A stretch of DNA of 64,000 nt from positions 8,373,501-8,437,500 of the forward strand of contig OU015543.1 of the NCBI GenBank assembly GCA_907165065.1. Reading direction: 5' to 3'. A program made the position numbers and the translations under genes. The stretch's first letter is position 1. Each line of letters starts with the position of its first letter. Under the pieces are notes generated by a model, which was not told where the DNA came from, made no database searches, and saw nothing but the letters and a program-made list of their open reading frames with translations. Source of the stretch: Caprimulgus europaeus (Eukaryota; Chordata; Aves; Caprimulgiformes; Caprimulgidae). This document shows, piece by piece, positions 1 to 12,098 of the stretch.

Positions 1-544
1 TCAGAGAAGAGTGGTGGGGCAGAAAAGTGAAGGCAGTGTTTGCCTCAGTCATCCGATTTTAATTTGCTGAGGTTAGGAAATGTAGGGGTAGAATATTTCT
101 CATTCTAAAGTAAAAAGTAAAGTTGTGAATTAGACTTTGAAAAGGAAATTAAACAGATGGCAGAAGGTTTCGGCTAGTTAAATACAAAAGACAAAAAGAG
201 GAGAAATGTGGTCATTATGTGTAGTAAGAATGGGGTTGAGATTAGACCAGTCTACATATGGTCTAAAAAAGAGTTAAAAACACTTTGCCTACATTTTCAG
301 TAGAGATGATCATATTGAACAGCGAGGCAAAGACAGGATTTCTAGTAGGCACGTACACACGGGAATGAAAATTATCACATGTAAGACAGAAGGAAAAGCT
401 TAAAGAATTCAGTGTGCTTAGCTCAAGGTACACTGGCAGATTTTCATCCTAGGATTTGGAAAGAACTGGCACATTAAAGGAGCTCAGCTTAACCTCCTAT
501 TTCTCTTTGATGACTGATTTTTTTTCCTAGACAAATGAAATACA

Positions 545-1400
545 GGTGATTTACTCTATCCAGACTTGAGTGAAGACTCTGATACTATACCCCATGGGAA
601 ATTACTAGTTGAATTTGAGAAGATGGGGATTAGTGTGGATGGCGAATGCAGAACTGCTAAAGCAAATGACAAGGAGCTCAGTGGAAAGGAGAAATGCCCG
701 ACAGAGGCAGTTAATAAGTGGAACTCCTCAAGGGTCAATCTTGAGCCCAGTCTTACTTGTTTCATTAATGACTCTGGCACAGCAGTAGGAATGTAGTAAA
801 GAAATCTGCTGAGGACACAGGCTTTGTTAATATAGAGGAGGATCAAAACATCAATCAGCAATAACTGAATGACAGAATTTGTCTGAAAGAGAATAGACAA
901 TGTATAAAGACATGTAGTTAGAAATTAATAACTAAAATATCACATTACTCACTTGAGAATGACAAAAGCAGGGTGGTGGAAAAAAAAAAACCATAGAAAA
1001 TTACTTGCTCCAAGGGATAACTGTGAGCCACCGATCTGATATGGAAGAGCAAACACAATCCTAGAAGATACAGGTTCACTCATGTTCAGGGAAGATTAGC
1101 AGGTACAGAGAAGGGCACTGAGAAAGATCAGAGGGTTTAAAACAAGAGAAGACTAGAAGAGCTTCATTTGTTTAGTTTCTCAAAACAAAGACTAGAGGAG
1201 ATAGGATTGTTTTCAGTAAATACGTGTGATAGGTAAAGATCAGAGGTAAAAGGGAATTGTTTAAACTCAATTACGATGCTGGCACAAGAACAAATGATAT
1301 TAAGGCTGGAAATTTAAAATGAAGTGCTGGAATAGCCTGCCAAAAAGCACGATATGATGTAATTGACTGTAATAGTGGGAGACTGGATCAGTAACCCAGA
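545..1400 (+). mobile_element. Ancient CR1/L3-like LINE remnant with reverse-transcriptase fragment
   Basis: The plus strand translates at 566-640 to SEDSDTIPHGKLLVEFEKMG, a decayed form of the LINE reverse-transcriptase stretch (D-F-S-K-A-F-D-T-V-P-H-G). Downstream follow further family-like strings: a TTCATTAATGACTCTGGCAC segment near 760, an AGATTAGCAGGTACAGAGAAG-like part near 1090, and GGAATAGCCTGCCAAAA near 1330. Stops and frameshifts make it non-functional. Divergence is far greater than in the other CR1 copies here, suggesting pre-avian age. It may extend leftwards to about 400. Confidence 0.7.
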
Positions 1401-4400
1401 GCCTTGTGTTCCTAGATAACTTTTTTACAGGAAGGGAGTCAGCCATGGTGATGGGGTTACATGCAGGGAATTGAAAGGAACAGCCTAGACCAACACCACA
1501 GATGTGTTCCCAGAGATGGAGCAGTGCGGTCAGTGACTGAGACTTACATTGCCCCTACCAAGTACTCATCTCTTTTTTATAAAGAAAGCTAAGGCAAACT
1601 GCCTGCTGTGAAGTGCCTGCTGTATTATATAAATAGTGCCACTAAAACATTTTACTCTGGGTTTGAGCTCTTAACTTTTTACCCAAAAATGTCACCATCT
1701 TTTCCCTTCCAAGCTTGAGTCTACATGTTTGAAACAGCAGGTTCAGGAACTGCTGTCCTGCTTCTGGCAGTGACGTTGCTTTGCCTCCATGCTCCCTGGC
1801 TCTCACCTGGGAGCTGGAAGCCAGCAATGCCCTCAGCTCCTGGGCCCTTTCCTCTTCTGATGTTCCATCAGTCAAAATGTCAGCCAAGGGATGACGCTGT
1901 ACATCATCAAAGAGAAACGTGCAGTAGGCAGGGTTTGGCAAAGTGGGTTCTGGCCTCCAACAAGCACGTCTTTAATGAAACTTGTAGACAGATCCATGCC
2001 ACAGTAATGGCTATGTGGCGGCAGGAGTTCCCCTGACCTTGGGGCACCGAACCGAGTGATCCCGCCGGGCCCTCGGGAGGACGGGGAGCGACAGCCGGTG
2101 CCTCTGGACAGGAGCTCACAGCGCTGCTCTGCTCTTGACACAGGCTCGGAGCCCAGGGCTAGGAGCTCTATGCTGCTTGTCCCAGCGCAAGAAAATCTCA
2201 ATGGCTTGTCATCAGATTTGGAAATGGGAGGAATAAAGGAGGTTGATACTGAAGCTGTTATTTCAATAGCTAAACTCAGGTCCTTCCTTCCTCCTCCCAT
2301 TATGGGAACTGGCAAACTCAGCTCTTTAATGGCACAAGCTCATCGGAGCCTTGCCTATAAATAGATAAATGAGATTCCGCCTGTCCCAGTGAGTAATTCT
2401 GACATCCTCCCGTTGCCTTGCAGAGAGCTGAGTCACAGGCACTCTGCACTCCAGTCCCTGCATTACTTACATGGTCTCAAAGGAAATTTTAACACATCCA
2501 ATGAATCATCAGGGATTGGATCATGTTTAAAGTTATTCCATTGGCATTTCCCTTCTATTGTAGCAAGTCTGCCAACACCTAAAACTTTAGCTAATCTGGA
2601 CTCAAAATGCATTGAGGAAATAGCATGTTGACATACACAGCTACTAATAAAAATAATAAAAAAGGTCCTTTTAAATTTGCATCAAAAACAAGTGACTCTG
2701 AGTGGATTCCTTTAGCTCTTTGGACCTGCTAATTTTATCAGACTGCTTCCTTGTTTTGTCACCACTCATTTAAAGGAATGCAAAGTTTGAAATGTTTTAA
2801 TATTCAGTCGTTAGGCCCCTAATTTAATCTCCTGCAGGTTTCCTGCCAAAATATTATTTGCACTGAGATGAAGCTTGCAGCCCCATGCTCATTCTCTCAC
2901 AGACACATACATTCCTGCTCTTACCCATGATAAAAATAAAATGCCTGCAAAGCAGAGACAAAGCCAGAGCTACGTTAAGTACAGAACACGGGGCCGTAAT
3001 ATGCTGCTGTACAAGGTGCTGAGCTCCAGCCTGAAGCAATATCTCCTGATGGGGCATTTTCACTTGTTACCTTCCCTTCTCCCAGATGGTACAGTGTGAT
3101 CTGATTGGTTTAGAAGCAACACAGCATTTCAGATCAGAGTATGTGTCTCTCTCTCCCTCAGAAAACATCTGGAAGAGTGGAAAATTCTCCAGCAGAACTT
3201 GGGAGCTGTGAAACAAATATAAAAATATTTCTCTCTGTTGGTTTTTCTGGCTTGCTTTTCATATCTTAGAACTGGTTGGGACATTTCTCTCATTATTACC
3301 AGACTCTCGGTTTAAATGAGTGAGGAATGCTAACATTTGGTGGTTTGCTGCTGCGGTTTAGTATTCTTAGACCTAAAACCAGGCTTGTTCTTTTGATAAC
3401 ACTAGGAAATCTGTGCCTTATTTAAATAACATTTTTCTAGTACCTTTTCATCAAGCAATCCGCTGCCTGTGCAGAGATTAACAAGCGTTTGTTCAACACA
3501 TTCCAGCATGAACTGCAGTCACTCCATGAGATACTGTGTCTTCTGCTCCGAAGCTCATTGGGTTATTTATCACACCAGCACAGCCTTGGTTGCCAGTTTT
3601 GTGCCAGCTGTTAACTATACAATAGTATTAGGCGAAAAAAAAATCAGTTCTGGCTCTGCCAGCAGAATTGGATATAATTCAGCTACCTGTTGACAAATAA
3701 GGATTTTTTTTAACAGCATAAGCTATAATATTTTTTATAGCTGACAGTTTTCACCCTCCCCTGCAGCTGGAAAAACCTGAGGAATTCCCAGAAGTTCCTC
3801 ACTCGTGTCCTTTCAAGTTTTCTTATAGTCATGCCTTGTACTGTTGTCTCTGCAGGAAAAGACATCCTTAATGGGTAAATCAGTGGTGTCAGCACAATGC
3901 TGGAATAGGGCAGCTACATTAATTGGTGCCACTCAGCTTCTTGGTTGGCCTCTTTCCTGCAGCAGAAAACCCACTGGATGGTCAGGCTGTAGAGATGCTC
4001 AAGGACAAGTCAGAGGCCTGAAAACGAGCCAGCGTTTCTGTAAAGCATTAATCACCCTGTGCAGGGCCAGGGAGCAGGAATGGGGAGAGGGTGCGCTCTG
4101 CCTCAGCACGCACATGTTTTCTATCTAAGCTTTTTTTCAGCTCTATCTTTCCCACTAATGCATCCTTCTTTAGCACCTTGTACTCATTTATTGCGAGGCA
4201 CAAATCAATTAAATACTGCAGAAACCCACTGAGGCAGACAGACGTTCCTATCTCTGGTACAGCCAGGGTGGGAGGCACGCAGAAGTTAAGCCTGTACATT
4301 TTGCCACCCAGTGAGCAAGGGTGGAGTGTGATGCAGCCCCCAGCTCACCTCCTGCATGGGATTCAGACCTCCCCAGCCCTGTCAGCACAGCTCCACCACC

Positions 4401-7400
4401 AGCTCCCTGCTCACAGCTGCTGCTGGAGCTTTGAGGGTCATGTGGAGCTTCTTCTCTGGCATCAAATAATTATGCAGCCAGAGAGTGCCAACTCCGGTGG
4501 CCTGTCTAACCTTGCTGACCCTGGCCAGAGGGGCATCACTCATGGGGCTATTCCTCCAGGGCCTGGCTGAGCCAGTCCTGAGGTACCTGGCTCTGTGCTG
4601 AAATGGGGACAGGGTAAAATCAGGGCCTCCAAGCTCACCTACGTATCTCCTGCAGGATTCTCCATCAGGAGATTGCCTGCTCCTGCCGAGGAAAGTCACT
4701 ACTCAGTGGTACAGCTAGCCAATGGCCAGAGGGACAGGCAGGGGTTTAGGAAGTAACACTGTTCTCATGAACAAACATGAACAAAAACAGAGTCAGAAAA
4801 ACTGAATGGCTTTAAAATAATGGTTTGGCTGGGCTGGCCTTATTCCAACTGCAGCACTGGGCTTAGCGTGCAAATGTGAGAGCTCATGGTAACGTCTTTG
4901 GGCTGCATGTCCTGCAGGTAGGCTGGCTGTGGGGATACACCATTGCTCTCTGCTTCAGGTTGGGTTTGAGCTACTTATATACATCCCACACTTCAGAAAT
5001 AGGAGCTAATAACTCAAGCCACATGACATAAATGATCCACACCATAAAGGAAAATAAAGCCTAACCAACCCATTCCTGCTCATGTCTTTAAAATGGGCTC
5101 AGCCAAGCTGTACTTCATGAGTGTCTCTCAGGAGGGACAGATTCTGTATGTCCTCAGCTCACAGAAAGAGACCATTAATCATTAGTGCGCCTTGGTCCCT
5201 GGCTATTTTAATCACTGTTAAAATACACATGCAGTTCCCACTCCTAAAAATGGTATTTGATGCCAGTGCACATGATTTCCTTTGGCTTCCTTTCCCCAGT
5301 TAAGAGCAAGCTGTAACTACTTGGATGTGCATACACTGGAATCCACAGATTTGCTTCTCATCTGTCATGAAACAAAAAAACTTGGTACTACAAGTAGCAT
5401 AAGATTTGTGCCACCAGACATAAATATCACAATGTATTGGAATCAGCTAGTATGGTACCAGTGTGTGGTGGCTGTTGTGCCTACCGGCTGGTGGCCAAAA
5501 CCTGTCCGATGGAATGGTGCCCTGGGAATGTCACTGGACCTTACCGTATCATTAGTCCTCTTCTGTTCCACTTTATTATGTAATGATTAAAAATGCCTCT
5601 GTTATATGCTGGCACTAATGAGGGGAGAAGTGAATGAATCATCAGAAGTGGATGAACTAGGAGTATATTTGTAAACTGTAGGCTGTAGAAACCAATAAGT
5701 CTTTCTTTAATTTGTGCTTTAAAATGCTGAACAAAAGTCACAGGAAATTTAAGGGGAAAACAAATTGCTCATCCACAGATTCAGGAGCACAATGAATCCT
5801 TGTACTTCTGAGCTTCTCTCATGAGGCAGGTGAGCAGCCTGAGGAGTCTGGGAGTGTGCAGAGGAAGCTTAATTGTCTTCCCTTAATTGCAGACTAATAA
5901 ATAAATGCATCATGCCCATCCTTATGGGCTTACCAGTACCCTAAGTTACAAACTGCTTTGCTACAACTCCGAATTCCTCTGTTTGCATTCTTTGGCTATG
6001 AACATGCTGCTATTGAGCTTAAAGAACCAGTCTGAGTTTACATACAGAGAGAATAAGTGAAGTTTACAGGAATATGACCTTAAAAAGAAATAGAGGAAGT
6101 TTTGCAGGTACACTAGTCATCGAGGATCCCTTAGTGCTTGTCACACTGCGTCAGGTCACGGGCACCATGACAGTCAAGAGGACTACTGAAAATTATAATG
6201 TGGGATTTAACTTGCTACACCTCACAGCATTATTTACCTGGAACACCATGATTTTTTTCTTGTGTTCTTAGTAGTCAGGAAAGAGCATGTACTTTTTTTT
6301 TCTTTTTTTAAAAAAAAAGCTGCATATAAAGCAGCATCAGCCTCAGTCCTCAGAGGACTTTCTGTCTACCAGGCTTTCATGTTAGGAAGACAAATCCTAC
6401 TAAAATCACATAACAGAGTTTTCAAACCTGATGTTGCAAAGAAAGGCATGTACACAAGTCAGTGATCCTCAATCAGTTGATGAGCTTGTGTGCTTACCTT
6501 GAGACTCAGACAAGTCTGTTCACTTTGTCAGGGGGTTTGTTTTGTTTTTCCTCTTTAAAAAGGACCATCAACCTTTGAACCCTAGGCAATACAAAGTGGG
6601 CACCAGAACAGGGTCCAGCTCTTGTGAAGGCTGGCCCAGCCACCCCACTAGAGAATTTACTCTTTCTTTCCCACCAACCCCGCAAATGTTCTCTAAGATA
6701 AGCACAGACAATTCTAGTCCAATTAAGAAGAAAAAGCCCAAAAACTAACTGCTAAAGCTAAAGGTTCCTTGAGAGTGTGGATTTCTTCCATCTTGCTGAA
6801 AATTAATTGTTTAAATTATCACAAAAGTTTGCCTAAATAACTGTATTTCTTCCATGAAGCAGCTATTCATCAGAAACTACAACAAAGTACCAAAGGGCTT
6901 CAGTAAAAAGAAAGCAACAAATGTGCCTGCAAAATGTATTTCCTGCACTGGTTTTATTCCATTTATGTGGCTGACATACAACTTCTGTTTGATTGAATGT
7001 ACCACATTAAACTATTGTGAACAGGAGTTGCGCACTGAAAGCTTCTGATAATTTTACAGAGCAGTTCAGAAAGTGTCCCCTGCAGTGAGTGACTCCATGC
7101 AGCCTGCAATGCTTGTGCCTGAAAGACATTAATAGAGTTGCTTGTACTTGAAGAGCAATTTGACTTTTTCTTTCCCCTGTTGGGATCTCATCCTGCAACC
7201 TTTGCTCTTTGCTGCTTCAGGTCTATTCTTTGTGGGCTGTTGTAACACTATTACCAATCTAGATGCTCTGCGTGGGAATGGTGGCTCAGATTTAGTTCAT
7301 CTGCTCTTACCCATTTTTCAGGGAAAGAACTGTGCTCATGCAAGTACTAGGGTGTTTTAGTTCAGCAGAGTCTATTTTAATGTTCATAATACTTAGTATA

Positions 7401-10098
7401 GACTAAGGATGGCAACTTCAAGGAATCCTGGGGCAGAGCTTACCTGCAGTAGAAGCTGATGGCATCACCTGAGACTGAGCCTGTGTGGTGATCCATGATT
7501 GCCTACGTGTGCTTTTCAAAACACCTCTATTATAGGTACTTCTGCCTTTTTTTCTAAGCCAAATTGGAGGTGCTAAATGACACTGAACTTTCAAAAAGAA
7601 AACACGGTCAAATTTGTCCTTGAAATCTTAGTGGCTTAGCCTGGGCACTGAGAAATGCTCGTGTCTCTGCTTAGAATGTCCAAATGTGTTAAAGAGGGAC
7701 GGGCAGGGCTGGCTCCCACCTGCAGCATGTGCATGAGGGATCCTGCGTATAGCCCTTGGCCACGTACCAAGTGTATCTACAGACCTCTGCTGACCCTGCC
7801 TTCCACTCCTGACAGGCAGTATGGCAACTGGAGGGGATGTGTATGGCCTGTGTGACTGGGAGAGCTGTTTTGGGAACAGATGGGATAAAAATAGCATCAA
7901 ACGACGGTGCTCTCCTATTCACCACGTGCAGTCACATACATGAAGGGTTTCATCCACAGAATCTGTACAAGTTGTGTAAGTGGGAACTTGCGGCTTGCAA
8001 GACACAAGGTACAAGACACAAGGTTATAAAGCACTGGAACAGCTTGTCAGACACTTATATGCAGAGTTCCCATAGCACATAAGAAAAAGATCCATTCATC
8101 AGGGCCCTGGCTTCAGGATGAATTGCAGAAGTTGCTGTGCACATCCTCTGTTAGAGGTTCAGACTCATCCCTCTAATTTTAAAATCCATGAGTGGATTCT
8201 CTTCGTAGTGGCAAAGCTGAGATAGGAAGAAGCTGAGGAGGCATATTCCAGTATTTCAGAGCAAAAATGTGTTTATTTTAACATATAAATACTCTTATTT
8301 TGAGTCAGGTGGAGATACGATAAAAATTGTAATATAGAAACACATCCAAAAGAAGTTGCAAACCCTCATTCCAGACCTTCCTGTTTGCAGCACAAAGAAT
8401 ATTCCACTGTAGTAGGTCATTGCTCTGCAGCCTGGTAGCAGTTGAGGTGGACCTGTCCAGTTGGTTTGGTAGATATCAGAATCAGAACAGAATAAATTAA
8501 TTCCATCCACACATCCTGCCAAGGAAACATTCAAGTCTTTCCATCTTGTATCAGATGAAGATGTGAGAGTTGCTAGACAAAGAAATCCTCGTGGAGAGGA
8601 GCAGAAAATCTGGGGCTTCCTGTGACAAGGAAGTCTGAGAAATCAAAAGTGTCAAAGCAGGAAGTCCTGAAACAAACAGTTCCAAAAGTGGCATTCCTGG
8701 AATCAGCCTGCAGGGAAGGACACTCCTGGGACAGTCCTATGGGGCCTTGAACAGTCCTGGTTTCTTTGTTCCCAGCTGGTTGAACATTACCCATCCTTAA
8801 CTGATAGGACGGTGCCTTTCTTGTGGCCATTGTCTCGTCTTATTGAGTCACAGTCACTGGGACCAGGATTGTCTTTTAGGGCTTGCTGACACAGAGCAGT
8901 TGACGGTTCTGCAATAGCTACAGCAGGGTGACTTCACGTGAACACACTCATTCCACAGCAGCTGGTGCAGCTCCTGATTCATACCATACCTTAACTGGAA
9001 TAGCATCAGTATGTCAGTGTGCCTTACAAAGTTAAGTGAGACCTGGGACTCAGCTCAGGGTTGTAGTCACTTCTTGTTTACAAAGAATTCAGCTTTAAGA
9101 AAGGCAGTTGAAATGTTCCTGAGAATAACAAATAACAAATGAGTAAATCTTGCTCCAGAGCCATATAACCCAATTAGGTAAGTGATGTGTAGAAGCAAGT
9201 CTATGTAGTCAGTGTAATAAAAAAAAAAAAAGCATGCATTTCTAATTCATTGGCATAGGCATATAAAGCAGAATTAATTTATAATCATTTCAATTAATTG
9301 ATAAACATTATAAAAGCCTTAAACAAAACCTTTTCAAAAGGGTTATGAGTAATCCAACCAGACAGCACAAAAGGGATTTTTGCTCTTTTGGGGCCAGATT
9401 AATTTGACTATATATACCCCTAGGTAGAGTTATTAAAGGGTAAATGCTTTGAACATTGTTGCAGAGTTCAATGAAAATAAAAACTTCTACTCAACATACA
9501 GAAGTTCTCAGAAATACAAATGAAGTTAGCATGTGTAAAGATGGCAAATAATCAAATATTATGGTTCTGTTTAACGAATTGCTTCTTTGCAGGCAATCAC
9601 TGCATCCTGGTTTGAGCTGAAAAATAAGAGTAGAACTGAAGCTCAGAAAAAAAGTGCCAAGGATAAGCAGAGACCTGCAATGGCTTAGAGCAGTTCAGCT
9701 GAAAGAGCAGTAAAGCAGGGAACTAAGTGGGAGGAGAGGAGGAATGCTTTGGGTAGTGGCTTTTTCTCTGGGGTTGTGAGCATCTCCAGTTGCATTTCAG
9801 TCTGGTGGGGGAAATACAGGACAGACACAACAGGGAGGGAAAGTTCTTGGTTTGTTTCATTTCCCCCACTTTGTGTTCCAGTTCTTGTGCCCTGAGCTTC
9901 ATACAAAGTACACGCTCCATACCACAATTCACAACACCACATCTTTTCAGCTCCAACAGGGCCACTTTCCCCAGCCTGAGACATTGCTCCAACTCGCAAG
10001 CAAGCCTTCCCAGTGGCAGATCTGCCCTTCCACGCCTGGCCTGCCCCAAGCCCTACTGCTTTCCTTCCAGGCCTATCCGTGCCGGAGGTCACAGTTGA
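1401..10098. other. Intergenic stretch left of mir-365
   Basis: No gene was assigned. The stretch is moderately AT-rich with no CpG island and no clear CR1 copy. Short protein-like open frames occur, the best being the minus-strand segment at 1807-1896 described in the findings. A minus-strand AATAAA at 8277-8272 could end the microRNA primary transcript. A 12-bp ACAAGACACAAGGT repeat lies near 8000. Human synteny would place COPRS and UTP6 in this direction, but I find no exon of either. Confidence 0.5.
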
Positions 10099-10190
10099 CC
10101 ATTGCAAGAACAATAAGGATTTTTAGGGGCATTATGACTGGGTTAGTAAAACACAGCTGCCCCTGAAAGTCCCTCATTTTTCTTGCTGCC
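10099..10190 (-). ncRNA. MIR365-2: mir-365 precursor hairpin (365b / 365-2 type)
   Basis: On the minus strand the 3' arm 10134-10113 reads TAATGCCCCTAAAAATCC followed by TTAT, which is mature miR-365-3p. The 5' arm 10174-10151 reads AGGGACTTTCAGGGGCAGCT followed by GTGT. That is the 5p of the 365b paralogue; the 365a paralogue has TTTTGGGGGCAGATG there. The arms fold through a loop containing TTTACTAACCCAGTC. The lower stem pairs CAGCAAGAAAAATG with TTGTTCTTGC, also as in mammals. MicroRNA-365 is a post-transcriptional repressor usually co-transcribed with miR-193. Here mir-193a lies about 15.2 kb upstream on the same strand, so one primary transcript is likely. Confidence 0.96.
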
Positions 10191-12061
10191 GCTCAGTCCA
10201 TCTCTAGGAGGGCAGAGGTCTGACAGGGTCCTTTCTCTCCAGCCATGGCTGTGCCACCTCATGCTGGCCCACAAGGCTTTGCTGATACACCCAGTAGCCA
10301 CCCCAGCCCCGGTGACCAGCCATGACATGGCCAGCAGAAGGTGTGGAACAGCTCTGTCACCCCTGCAGGGTCCCTCCTCAGCAAACCCCGCACCGTGGTT
10401 CAGTGCAATGCCAGATAGCTCGTCTGTCACTCGACAGAAATGCCATCAAACAGAGCCTGGCACAGCTAGAGCTAGCTGCCAGCAGCCCTCAGACACCCCA
10501 AACCACTGGGGAAAGGCAGGAACACATTGCCCTGCAAATACCTGCAGTATTGGCAATCAGCCGAGCACTGGCGCTTTGTCCAGGAGAAGCGGAGCCCCCG
10601 GGCCTGACCAGCTTGTTGCACAGGCAGCACGGCACGTCGTGCACTTGAGCATCATGACCCACCATCCCCAGGGTGCCTGGAGCTGCCCAGCCACAGCACC
10701 CAGCTCCCAATGGGAGCAGGTCATACCCACTGACCCAACTGCAAAAGCAGTTGCTTTTAATTTATTAATAGAGCTGGGAATTTAAATAGGGAATTACTAC
10801 TGATTTCTCAACAACTTTCAGGTTAAGTAATATCTGAAAAAGATCTATAGGTTCCCTACTAAAAAGGTGCCAAGCAGTTGGCTGGGAATTTTCAACACTC
10901 ACTCACAAATTCTCCTGGAAATCCCAGCCTAGCTCAGCATGTCCTCAGGGCAAGGAGCTACAATTTCCTTTTAATTCATCAGTAATTTGAATTTCGATGG
11001 AGGTGGACTCGACAGAAACCACAGGCAGATTCCCACAATTCTGCTCTGTTGTTTGCCCATGAACTCTCTGTCTGTAGGGTGCTGGAATGGGCCCTGTCTC
11101 TGTGGTGAGCTTGCAAGTGTTCCTGCAAGTCATCACCTTTGAGCACTTTGCCATGTGCTCGAAGGCTTCCATGGTGTTTGCGGCAAAGCAGGGAACCCCT
11201 GAAGGCTCTCAGGGCTTTTCTTTTTTAGTAAAGACATTGTCTCCCTCAGCAAAGGACCCTTTTCCCAATCGCAGTGACAGGCTAGGATGAACAGGAGTGG
11301 CTGAGTGTCTCCAAAAACCTGTGAGGTGAGACATGAGCGGCAGCACAGCGATCTCGCAGAGCCCAGCTCCCCGTCTCCCTGCTTGCTGGCCTCAGCCTCT
11401 GCGTTAACATTCAGCTCCAAAACAAAAAGCCTGAGTTGCCACATTCAGCCACACAGAGCAGCATCTTGTTTGGAGTTGCTGCCGTTCACACATGCCATCT
11501 CGAGGGACACATGGGGCAGGTTGGCTTGGCTGCCCTGCACACAATGGGAACGGCCAGGCTTGGGGCAGTCACAGCGATCCCAGCCATGTGCAACACAGAC
11601 AGATATCCTCACCCGTCCTCACAAGGGAGGACACTGCAGGAGCAAGCAATCTGGCATCCAAAACCACCCTGAGACCCTCTCGTTACTGTACAAAGCCACA
11701 CCTTATTTTCAGTTAGAATGTCTTCTAAGGCTTGCAGGTCAAGTGAAAGCAAACCCTATGCCCTGATTTGGTAATAAAACATAAGCCATAATTCAGATCC
11801 AAATATTATTTGCAACTTTGAAAAAATATTACAACAGCAGTATAATAATCATAAAAAAAAGGAGCAGCTCTCTGAATGCTAATGACATTGGTGTCCTAAA
11901 TGAAGCATGAAAGCCAGAGCCTGCAAGAAGCAAACCATTAGTCAGAGCTTCAGCAGTCCCACACTGAAAGCAGCACTCATGGCTGCTTCATTCATTTAAG
12001 GAATCAATTCCTTTGTAATGAGTATCAAGTAGTTTTTAGGACAAAAATTAAAATGAGATGC

Positions 12062-12098
12062 ATGCTGTTATTATTTTCATATGCTGTTATTATTTTCA
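12062..12098. repeat. 19-bp direct tandem duplication
   Basis: ATGCTGTTATTATTTTCAT is followed by a second copy lacking only the last base. It is AT-rich and lies in the interval between the two microRNA hairpins. Confidence 0.8.

Noticed and set aside
2355..2364. CTATAAATAG as a TATA box
   Set aside because: No supported transcript follows on the plus strand. A single AT-rich match is expected by chance.
10183..10785. 200-codon plus-strand open frame next to mir-365
   Set aside because: There is no domain, no start context, no splice context and Pro/Ser/Ala-biased composition. The strand is opposite to the microRNA transcript.
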